Source of the DNA: Meghimatium bilineatum
Lineage: Eukaryota; Mollusca; Gastropoda; Stylommatophora; Philomycidae
Direction of reading: 5' to 3'
DNA: 64,000 bases
NCBI GenBank assembly: GCA_034231615.1
Contig: CM067319.1
Coordinates: 2,748,501 to 2,812,500, forward strand
The position numbers and the translations under genes are program-made. This document shows positions 53,051-62,689 of the stretch, one piece after another (the first letter of the stretch is position 1; the number at the start of each line of letters is the position of its first letter). The notes beneath the pieces were generated by a model. It did no database searches, had not been told where the DNA came from, and was given only the letters and a program-made list of their open reading frames with translations.

Positions 53051-53204
53051 AAACCATGTTTATCTTCTAGTGTTGTTACTATGGAAACCAGCCACATTAT
53101 TTGTCTTGAATATGTAAAAATACCTCTTTATAGCAAGAGTTCCATGTCATTAAATAATTATATTTATGGTGGTTAGTATATTAAATTGCTTTCTGGTACT
53201 CATA

Positions 53205-53360
53205 GACTTCTTCAACGTTCACTCTCTCAAACTCCCTCTGGTTTTCTCTTGTAGCAGGGCAATGATCCTACTAGATTTCCAGCAGGATGTAGTCCGGAGA
53301 AATGCATTGTCACCATTTTATTTGTGCCAATTACCCAACACATTCATCTTCAGGGGATTA
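53205..53360 (-). repeat. SINE-like repeat, variant subfamily, in the USP 3' flank
   Basis: TTCTTCAACGTTCACTCTCT, CTGGTTTTCTCTTGTAGCAG, GATTTCCAGCAGGATGTAGT and ACACATTCATCTTCAGG. It probably lies in the 3'UTR. Confidence 0.7.
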
Positions 53361-53414
53361 CTATAGATTATATCTGCCATATTAAACGTCACAGTGGTTA
53401 TGAAAGAGCGGTCA

Positions 53415-53420
53415 AATAAA
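53415..53420 (+). promoter_or_regulatory. Possible USP polyadenylation signal (AATAAA)
   Basis: First AATAAA found after the stop codon, 365 bases downstream. It lies just past a minus-strand SINE-like copy (53205-53360). No transcript evidence supports its use. Confidence 0.3.
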
Positions 53421-53604
53421 GCACAGTTTCAGGCACACCAAGAAGTCTTGTTCAGCATTCTGTGTCTGCTATTTGTCTGTTCTGGTATGGAGTGTGGATG
53501 GGGCATCATATTAGAGTTAGCATTCAATGTCTGATGGAGCGAGAATGGGGTTTCATATTGAAGTCTTCACCTGCCTGCTATTGTTATGAAATGCCAGTAT
53601 ATTG

Positions 53605-53880
53605 TCATGTCCCGAAAGTGGAGCAAAGAATAGCAACATTGTGATCTGCTATGTATGTCATAAGAGACAACTAAGATGTTGAGGATGAAATTGGCTGTCC
53701 CACTCCCATAGATGGTCAAAATGACTGAGAAGGCATGCTGAATGTCAGATATGTTGATCAAAAGGACACATATCACAGTTAAATTGTACACCATGATACA
53801 GCCTATATATTGTTCTCCGGTCTACATCCTGAAGATCTGCAGTAGTTTGAGAAGGAACTCAAATGAAGAAGTTATGAGAG
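53605..53880 (+). repeat. SINE-like hairpin-ended repeat, near full length
   Basis: GTCCCGAAAGTGGAGCAAAG, AATAGCAACATTGTGATC, ATAAGAGACAACTAAGATG, GGCTGTCCCACTCCCATAGA, CACCATGATACAGCC and TACATCCTGAAGATCTGCAG. Confidence 0.7.
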
Positions 53881-53899
53881 GTTGACCCTGTGGAGAAAT

Positions 53900-54165
53900 T
53901 GGGAAGAGTAGGCATAATATCATGTATTGAGCATATCACAAGACAGCAAGTAAAATGGTTCTGTCACCTTATGAGAATGAAACCAAACCAAATACCAATA
54001 AAAACATATAACACAAGAAGTTCTGGATAGAGATGCTAAGCTAGACCAAGAAAACATTAAGATAACTTGAAAAAAACATACTCAAGGCGACACATCTGAC
54101 CTTGGAACGACAACTGAAGCTCCCATCCCTATGCTTAATGGCAAGTGTGGAAAAGATCAACCATC
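53900..54165 (+). pseudogene. Decayed LINE tail
   Basis: ITRQQVKWFCHLMRMKPNQ with IPIKTYNTRSSG matches the WFGH-RM segment of LINE polyprotein ends; stops interrupt what follows (ARPRKH then NLKKT). Confidence 0.6.
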
Positions 54166-54169
54166 ATTC

Positions 54170-55655
54170 ACCTAGGGAAAGACAATAGATCCTGTGGAGC
54201 AGAATTCAATTCTCTGACAAAGTTTGAGCAGTTTTGAAGGATGTGCTCTGGGGCCTACTTTGGTTGGTATCTGTAGATGCGATAAAACCTATTTGATGAA
54301 GATGTGCCTTAGAGTCTGCTTTCGTTGGTTTCTGTAGATGAAGGTGTTCACTGAGGCCACAGTGTCCTTTTCTAAGAAAGTATGACGGCATTTCTTGTCT
54401 TCTGCCAAACTGGTTGCATTCTCATAAGCTTTTGTCTATTTTTTGTTTTCTTCCCAGGTTGTCATTGACTCCATCTTACCTACTTTCCCTAAACCATTCC
54501 CTCTAGCATTCAATACCTTCTTATGTGGTCACATTACTTGATTGATCTATTTCAATGATTGCCTTTTTAATTCCCAATTTGTGACACATGATTGAGAGGT
54601 TAGATCATTGGTCTCACACCTGTGAGGTCCAGGATTCAACTCCTATAAGGACTGGGTTTTTTCTGTCATAGGGTAAATATAAATGCATCCTATGACGACA
54701 GCAAGGGCATACAACCTTTATCACGCAAGCTGCCTACAACTCCCTAATGGAAAAAAAATGCAGTGTTGACATTTTTTATTAAAATTCTCAATTTGTCACA
54801 CATTTTTGTTTTGTTTTAGTATTAACCATATGATATGGAATAATTCGTTTTATTCTGCATTCGCTTGTCAAACATCAACATTGATTTTTGTGTGAAGGAA
54901 TCAGTTTGTTTGTGTTATTTCTACACCTCCGTGCAATTTAATAATAATTCAAAATTCACGAGAAATAATGCAGAAGTTGTATGTGTGGGTTTTTTTCACA
55001 CTTCAGGACATAAGAGCATTTTTTCCTATGTGCAATGGAAAGGGGGAGAGGGTGCTTCAGGTTCTCAGAGTGCTGGTCAACGAGCCATCCATGACCAGTC
55101 CAGAAACCATCAGTGCCTGGTCCGTATTAAAACTAATTAAACAAAAATAAGATTGACACAGTGAGCGGACAGAATGACCGCCTACTCTGCAGCCAAATGT
55201 GCGCAATCGCACTGGCGTCGCCTGACAGATACAAAATGTTTACTGACATATTTAACCTGTATCAATGCACATTATATTAAAGATATTTGACCCTCCACAC
55301 CGAAACCGGACCTTAGCAGATTGGGAAATAAATTGACGATCGGCAGCAACAAAAAGTTTGAAAAACCCTGTTATGGGACTTTGTGGACTTTCTTTTATCC
55401 CTGAGACTGAACTCTCATATCATAGGTATGCAATGCTTTGAGAAGCTTCTAACTTAGAATTTGTATGTTTGCGTGCAGAAGACATGTTTCATATGCAGAC
55501 ATTCAATCACAAGAAAGTCTGCAAACATTTGGTAGAATCAATGCAGACTACAATTTATGTGACTACGTGGTTACTATATGATCAGAGAAATTGTACATAG
55601 AATGTATATATTAATATCAATTTCTTAGTAGACAGATCTCTAGATAGTTCATCTA
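54170..55655. other. Downstream non-coding DNA
   Basis: Contains a two-copy repeat near 54230-54350 (GTTGGTATCTGTAGATG), the tRNA-like segment at 54590-54700, and at 55480-55620 a relative of 27310-27470. No gene seen. Confidence 0.4.
54590..54700 (+). repeat. tRNA-like SINE head (candidate)
   Basis: GAGGTTAGATCATTGGTCTC, ACACCTGTGAGGTCC, then box-B-like GGATTCAACTCC. The spacing suits a tRNA-derived SINE. The cloverleaf is imperfect, so no tRNA gene is called. Confidence 0.35.
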
Positions 55656-55659
55656 AGTC

Positions 55660-55880
55660 TGTATATTTATAGGGATGATTGATTTCTATGTTAGAGATGA
55701 TCAATTTCTATATTAGAGATGATTGATTGCAATGTTAAAAATGATTAATTGCTGTTAGAAATGATTGATTGCTGTTAGAAATGATTGATTGCTGTTAGAA
55801 ATGATTGATTGCTGTTAGAAATGATTGATTGCTGTTAGAGATGATTGATTGCTGTTAGAGATGATTGATTGCTAATGGAT
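55660..55880 (+). repeat. Minisatellite, about 20-bp unit, about 10 copies
   Basis: Units TGCTGTTAGAAATGATTGAT, diverged at the left end. Confidence 0.88.
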
Positions 55881-56059
55881 AATAATCTGTTATGGGTTAT
55901 GGCAGTCTTGGGGTTTAGTATAAATACCAAGCAAATAGTGACATATGTTTTTGCACATATCCGTCTGCTTCTGGTCATTCTGTATTTCAACCTAAAATAG
56001 AAATTCAACAATTTCTTCTGTATACTGAGTAGAGAATTTATTAATGCATCAAACAGAAT

Positions 56060-56110
56060 TTGAACTTGGTACGCTAGGCACTTACTCACCTTGCAGCTTG
56101 ATTCACCATG
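56060..56110 (-). repeat. tRNA-like repeat segment
   Basis: Minus strand GCTGCAAGGTGAGTAAGTGC and CAAGTTCAAATTCTG align with the copies at 27940 and 37740-37950. Confidence 0.4.
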
Positions 56111-56734
56111 TTTTCTGTCTCTAGTTTTTGTTGGTATAGCAGTTGTACAGTACAAACAATAAAGAATAAATATAATTGGGGATTTTGTCAAGTTTTAAAT
56201 AGATAAGTTTGTTATAAACATGTATAGTGGGTTTCCAATGTTCTAGGATGGAATCACAGCAAAAAAACACTCATAAATTATTTGACATAAATATGAGAAG
56301 AGACATGCACACACAGAATTTGATCTTGCCCAAGTTAATTACTTGTAAAATATGGAAGATTTGATACAACTGTGGGTTTTTTTTTTTGGTTGTTTGGATT
56401 TTCCACTTGTTAATTATTGATAAAAAAATGTAATACCATATCACCTTTCATGATTCACCTGTGTTTTAAACATGCTATTTCACCTTTCACATTATAAAAA
56501 TACTTGATGTCAATGAATAATTTGGTGAAAATGAAACTATTTGACTGTATGTTTCTGTTGCTTTGATTTCTGCATATTCTTTTGGTTGTTGTTATGATCA
56601 GTAAGCTCTTGTCGAGTCTAAATAGTTTTTGCATCAGCTAGGTTGAGTATCCCCAGAGCTGTGTAACCATGAGCTTTACTGTCAGCAGCAGGCTCTATGA
56701 ATATTTTTGTTTGTGAAGATGTTATCTTGTCGTG

Positions 56735-56925
56735 TTGCCTAATACCATGGTTGCTGGTGCGCCTCTCGACCTGGTATCTCCGACTTCAGTCCCAGTGATT
56801 GCTTGGTCAGCACTATGGTCCTACTCATGTCAGGGATGGCTCGACCAATCTTAGTTTCCAGCCTCTGTTTCCTGGACTAAGCCCCCATCTCCACTTCAAT
56901 GAATTTGCCTCAATGGGGCTGGTTT
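56735..56925 (-). mobile_element. Isolated 5'UTR of LINE type A
   Basis: On the minus strand CCCCATTGAGG, GAAGTGGAGATGGGGGCTTA, CAGAGGCTGGAAACTAAGA, TAGGACCATAGT and GAGGCGCACCAG match 19281-19475 of the intact LINE. Similarity begins at the element's first base and fades at the start of its ORF; no coding part follows. Confidence 0.72.
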
Positions 56926-57142
56926 ACTGTAAGCAGTCTGTATAAAACTAGGACCTGTCTATGCAAGAGGGTGTTTTATTGCTAAAATGTCATTGCTGTG
57001 TATAGATCTTGGGTTTTTGACAGCATAGTTCCACAATTGAAGGGAGATAATTGACCTTACTCTTACATCTTTCTGTATAACTGATACCCGAGCTGACCTT
57101 GTGAGCCGTGTGATCTTTGTGGACTCGGTGCCATGCCAGTTA

Positions 57143-58349
57143 TATCTTGTCACATCACAACTGAAATATCTTGTCACATCACAACTGAAATATCTTGTCA
57201 CATCACAACTGAAATATCTTGTCACATCACAACTGAAATATCTTGTCACATCACAACTGAAATATCTTGTCACATCACAACTGAAATATCTTGTCACATC
57301 ACAACTGAAATATCTTGTCACATCACAACTGAAATATCTTGTCACATCACAACTGAAATATCTTGTCACATCACAACTGAAATATCTTGTCACATCACAA
57401 CTGAAATATCTTGTCACATCACAACTGAAATATCTTGTCACATCACAACTGAAATATCTTGTCACATCACAACTGAAATATCTTGTCACATCACAACTGA
57501 AATATCTTGTCACATCACAACTGAAATATCTTGTCACATCACAACTGAAATATCTTGTCACATCACAACTGAAATATCTTGTCACATCACAACTGAAATA
57601 TCTTGTCACATCACAACTGAAATATCTTGTCACATCACAACTGAAATATCTTGTCACATCACAACTGAAATATCTTGTCACATCACAACTGAAATATCTT
57701 GTCACATCACAACTGAAATATCTTGTCACATCACAACTGAAATATCTTGTCACATCACAACTGAAATATCTTGTCACATCACAACTGAAATATCTTGTCA
57801 CATCACAACTGAAATATCTTGTCACATCACAACTGAAATATCTTGTCACATCACAACTGAAATATCTTGTCACATCACAACTGAAATATCTTGTCACATC
57901 ACAACTGAAATATCTTGTCACATCACAACTGAAATATCTTGTCACATCACAACTGAAATATCTTGTCACATCACAACTGAAATATCTTGTCACATCACAA
58001 CTGAAATATCTTGTCACATCACAACTGAAATATCTTGTCACATCACAACTGAAATATCTTGTCACATCACAACTGAAATATCTTGTCACATCACAACTGA
58101 AATATCTTGTCACATCACAACTGAAATATCTTGTCACATCACAACTGAAATATCTTGTCACATCACAACTGAAATATCTTGTCACATCACAACTGAAATA
58201 TCTTGTCACATCACAACTGAAATATCTTGTCACATCACAACTGAAATATCTTGTCACATCACAACTGAAATATCTTGTCACATCACAACTGAAATATCTT
58301 GTCACATCACAACTGAAATATCTTGTCACATCACAACTGAAATATCTTG
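57143..58349 (+). repeat. Minisatellite, 24-bp unit, about 50 near-identical copies
   Basis: Units TATCTTGTCACATCACAACT plus GAAA, with no substitution noticed over 1.2 kb. Since 24 is divisible by three and no stops occur in several frames, long repeat proteins (YLVTSQLK on +, RYFSCDVT on -) appear on both strands; these are not supported as genes. Confidence 0.97.
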
Positions 58350-59110
58350 AGCACTCTTTCAACTTCACTTTGTTGGGGCAGACAGTAGCCAAGCTTGGAT
58401 ATGGGTGGCTCTGGCAGGGTTAGTTTTTCAGTCATTGGCGCCATATCTAAGCCCTATCTCAAATGGCAAAGGGACTGGCCTTGATGGGGTAGTTGTGTAG
58501 TCACTACATAGAACAGCTATTCTGAGGCATGGGAATGTAATTAGAGTGACACATTTCTTTTCCAACTCTCATTAAACTTTCAGACAAGATATCTTTCATA
58601 CAGGAAAATCTCTACAGCAGAGCACAATCGTTGTAGCAACTGCAAAGTTTCATAATGTATTTTATTTTTCGTTCTTTGTACAAATTTTAAAATTCTGCTT
58701 TATTTTATTTTCTCATAATTGATAGTTGTTTTTGGTTTTTTTAATGAAGGAAGGTGAAAAGTAACATAGCCTGTGGTCAGATGCTGTTTTTAAAAATTAT
58801 TGATCATTGGCCACCTCTGCAACAAATGTTCATGCATTGGCCAAGTCTGCAACAAATGTTCAGTCATCATGTACCCGGTGCTACTAGATGAAAATATTTG
58901 ATTCTATATTCTATTTGTGTTAAAGTTGATGTTTTGGCAGGTATTTGCAACATCAACATTGCTCATATCTGCAGAAATTCTATCATAAAATCTGATACAT
59001 TTTTTTGTTGAACAAGCAACTTTAAATCTTTTTAAAAAAAATCAATATCTAAACTGTCATGGGTTATTTTATGTGCAGACCTTTGAATTTATGTACGCAT
59101 CGCCTGTGTG
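58350..59110. other. Downstream non-coding DNA
   Basis: A two-copy repeat at about 58807-58862 (GGCCAAGTCTGCAACAAATG); otherwise nothing recognised. Confidence 0.4.
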
Positions 59111-59114
59111 TCTT

Positions 59115-59585
59115 GATGGACCTAACATGGGAACAAAGAATAGCGACACTGTTACTTGTCTGAATTTATGTCCACATCACCTGTGTTTTAATGGACTTAA
59201 AATGGGGGAGCAAAGAATAGCAACAGTGTACTTTGTCATGCAAGTTGTAAAATGTGAATACGGTTTTGAGGATGTTTTAGCTGTCTCTTTCCTCAGAGGG
59301 GTTAGACCCAGAAGCTGTGCTGAAGGCGGATGTGTCAGGACAAAGGGTGCAGATATCACATCCAAGCTGTAAACCTTGACACAACAAACATATTCTCTGA
59401 CACAACAGACATGTTCTCTGACACAACACATGTTCTCTGACAGAACACATGTTCTCTGACACAATGCACGTTTTCTGACACAATGCACATGTTCTATGAT
59501 ACAGCGCACGTTTTCTGACAACGTACAAGTTCTCTGGAAAAAATCCTGATAACCTGCAGGAGTTTGAGAATGACTAAAGAAGAAA
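59115..59585 (+). repeat. SINE-like repeat enlarged by an internal tandem array
   Basis: The family order is kept (GGGGGAGCAAAGAATAGCAA, GCTGAAGGCGGATGTGTCAG, CAAGCTGTAAACCTTGACAC, ATCCTGATAACCTGCAGGAG), but between AACCTTGACACAAC and the hairpin, 59385-59530 holds about seven copies of a 19-22-bp unit (TTCTCTGACACAACACATG). A partial head is duplicated at 59115-59160. Confidence 0.7.
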
Positions 59586-59924
59586 TGTCCGTCTGATATG
59601 ACAAAGCATGACCTACTTTAAATCGGGTAATTTTGAGTTTTCCTTTCGGACTGGCTACACTAGTAAATTTAACACACAGCAAAAAGGTATTGTGGTGCGA
59701 AATACAGACTGAGACTGCCACTGTACCAGGTTTAAATTCTGCCACATACAATTGTGCATCTAGAATGTTAAAAAAGCAATGGCAAACTACTATATGTGCC
59801 TAGAAAATCGACACAAAAAATACTGAATTGATGGCTACATCCTGAATAGGATATGTAATAGCAATTCTTGTTATAAAAAAAAGTATCAAACCATAATTTC
59901 AGAAATCCCCAATATTTTGTCATA

Positions 59925-60150
59925 TTGTTTTCTTCTGCGTTCATTCTCAAACTCCTGCAGATTAGCAGGATGTAGTCCGGGGAATAGAATGCATTGTGCC
60001 ATGGTTTTCGACTTAGCTGCGATGTCTGTGCCTTTCTGCTTGGCACAGCTTCTGGGTCACTTTGACCCTCTATGGGATGGGACAGCCAACTTCACTCCAA
60101 AACCTTCTATGACATGTATGGCAGGTAACAGTATCGTTAGCACACCTTTT
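59925..60150 (-). repeat. SINE-like hairpin-ended repeat, near full length
   Basis: TTCTGCGTTCATTCTCAAAC, TCCTGCAGATTAGCAGGATG, TAGTCCGGGGAATAG, GCATTGTGCCATGG, CTTCTGGGTCACTTTGACCC and CTATGGGATGGGACAGCCAA. Confidence 0.75.
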
Positions 60151-60237
60151 TGGCGCAGACATTCCAAAGTAGCTTGATGTGATATATGCACAATTTGAGA
60201 ATCCCTGTTCTGATATGTTTGAGACAAGAATTGTCTG

Positions 60238-60940
60238 CGATTACGTATTCCCAAACTATATATACATATACAGTGGAATCCATCTATTGTACATTCTTTT
60301 ATAACAATTTTCTGTATTTCACACAACACTTTAATCTGTCTTGGACAGGGTTAACAACCTAAATACTTGCAATCTTGTCTTTTTCTCTTCTCCCCCCCAG
60401 TGGTGAGACATACTCATAAATTATTTGACATAAATATGTGAAGAGACAGAGAAATGCACACGCAGAATTATTAGATACTTCTTTTGACCTTGAACTTTAG
60501 TCTAATTTGGTTATATTAGAGCTTTTGACCAAAAATAGTTGAGATCATTGTTCAGGTAAACCTGTCATCACAAATCCGAAAGTAATAACAGGTCGGTTCA
60601 GACAGGGTAAATATGTATATAATCATGTAAATTAGCAGTTGTTTGACCATCACATGATGATGACCATTTGTTACATCCACTTTAGTAAATTCAGTTAGAG
60701 TTATGTCCCGTGACTACTATGAGTACGTATATGGCTAATAAGCCATATTTTGGTTGTAAATGTCCTTGGACATTTTGAGCATGGAATGACCGCTTAAAAA
60801 TGAGCTATATACGTAACAGACAATACAGAAGAAAATATCCTCATAATTGGGGAATATTGGAAAGTGTTCGAGAGGGAAATTTGTAAACTCTCCATGGATT
60901 CCACTATTTATATATACATATGGGTAATCATACATGGCTG
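60238..60940. repeat. Inverted-repeat pair, possible non-autonomous DNA element
   Basis: CATATACAGTGGAATCCATC at about 60265-60285 is mirrored by ATGGATTCCACTATTTATAT at about 60893-60915, with further pairing outward (TATATATACATAT, GATTAC). No transposase between. 60640-60800 also resembles 62768-62940 (ACCATCACATGATGATGA, AATTCAGTTAGAGTTATG). Confidence 0.4.
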
Positions 60941-61700
60941 TCAATTGTGAATAAACACATATTGACTGTGATTTACACAAATGTTACACAATGTACATTT
61001 TGTATACTATACAAGCATGTTTGTGAAATATTGAATGTGTGATTGTGTCATTTTTACTACATGTTTCTATCCTATCAATCTCATATGCCAGATTTCAATG
61101 AAACGTCAAGTCGCATGATTAAACAATTTTTATCATTGATGGTCTTGCTTCTCCTCAATGCTTCCAGAAAATTCTGTAGTAAGTGGACCACGGGCCTCAA
61201 GTCTAAATTAGGTGTGAGCCAAATCTGGCCCTTTTTACTAGATTTATAATTATTATATGCACAGACCCACTGAACATGACCTACTCAGAATATATTAAAT
61301 GACAAGCTATCAGCCAAACTGTAAAATATGTCAGTGATAAGAAAAAAATTATTACATCAAACCTTCAATGTTCTTAGTTGAAAACACTTGCCTAATGTCA
61401 AATTTTGATGTTCAACAATGGAGATGTCAAACACAACTGACTTTATTCGTGTAATGCTTTTGGTGGCTGCAACTTCAAGGGACTTAAATACTTTTGGCCA
61501 GATTGCACATAGAAACACAGAAGTTTGGTCCCATCACTCCAAAACAGAGTTGCTTCGCCTCTAATCCAGATAAAGTTGATGTGTCTTAGTATTTCAGCTG
61601 TAGTTTTATTTCTAGATTTTATCACAAATCAAGGCTGTTTTCAAATTGTGTTTATTCTCATTGACTGTATTCACTTTACTGTTACCTATCATGTTTGTTG
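60941..61700. other. Downstream non-coding DNA
   Basis: No gene, RNA or clear repeat seen. Confidence 0.4.
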
Positions 61701-61925
61701 TTCCCATAACTGGTAGTCTCATCTGATCATGTTTGTTGTTCTCATGACTGGTACTGTCTGATCTGATCATGTTTGTTGTTCCCATGACTGGTGCTGTCTG
61801 ATCTGATCATGTTTGTTGTTCCCATGACTGGTACTGTCTGATCTGATCATGTTTGTTGTTCCCATGACTGGTGCTGTCTGATCTGATCATGTTTGTTGTT
61901 CCCATGACTGGTGCTGTCTGATCTG
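61700..61925 (+). repeat. Minisatellite, 40-bp unit, about 5.5 copies
   Basis: Units CTGATCTGATCATGTTTGTT plus GTTCCCATGACTGGTGCTGT. It ends where a LINE fragment begins. Confidence 0.92.
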
Positions 61926-61929
61926 TTCT

Positions 61930-62175
61930 CAGTTGCTTTCTTCTATGGGTTAGTCCAGAGAAGAGTTACTCTTCTGATCATGTCTCATCACTCTTCAGCC
62001 ATTCCAGGGTGTCGGATAGCCATCATTCTTATGAAACTGTTGACCACCACCTTTTTGAATGTCCAGCACTGGATGAAATCAGGAAAATACTTCTCCCTCC
62101 AGGGCCAGATAAATGGAACACATCATATGGAACAAAACAACAGCTTACAAACACATGCATATATCACACAATGGC
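61930..62175 (+). pseudogene. LINE C-terminal fragment
   Basis: The frames read TVDHHLFECPALDEIRK and LLPPGPDKWNTSYG, the HxxxxCP-type tail of RNase H-bearing LINEs. No catalytic part is left. Confidence 0.6.
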
Positions 62176-62224
62176 ATTGGGTCAGAGGGCGTGAGTCCAT
62201 GGATGAGCAAGTAACCGACCTTCA

Positions 62225-62405
62225 CTTCTTCAGCATACCTTTCATATTCTTCAGTATTCTCAAATGTCTGCAGATTATCAGAGAATGAAATCTGTGTGTG
62301 ATATAGTTTATAGCTTGACTGCGATATTTGCATATTGTGGCCTGACACATCTGTATGTCTTCTGAGTCACTTTAACTCTACATGAGATGCTTGTCAACCC
62401 CACCC
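62225..62405 (-). repeat. SINE-like hairpin-ended repeat, diverged
   Basis: TTCTTCAGTATTCTCAAATG, TCTGCAGATTATCAGAGAAT, ATAGCTTGACTGCGATATTT and TGACACATCTGTATGTC. A further partial copy follows at about 62550-62690, with the CTATGTGATAGGACAGCCAA-like part repeated. Confidence 0.6.
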
Positions 62406-62689
62406 CCCAAAACAACTTTGTTATTTGTGCTTCATATCCAGATCGAATCATGACAGTTTATCTGCATGTTTTTTGTGTGATCCGTATCTTGACCACATCA
62501 TGACAGTTTATTTATATCCTGATCAAAATCATGAGTTGATCTACTTCTTTTTGTGCATTCATTCTCAAACTCCTGGTGTACAGCTTGGCTGCAATATCTG
62601 TGCCTTTCTGCCTGACACATTCAATTGTAACATTGCTTCTTGTTCACTTTGAGTCTGTATGTGATAGGACAGCCAATGACACCATGACT

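Noticed and set aside
54590-54700. A functional tRNA gene on the plus strand
   Set aside because: Only partial box similarity, and the stems do not close.
57101-58423. Long open frames on both strands encoding tandem 8-residue repeats (up to about 470 codons)
   Set aside because: They result from the 24-bp satellite, whose period is divisible by three and lacks stops in several frames. No start context, flanking domain or homology supports a protein.
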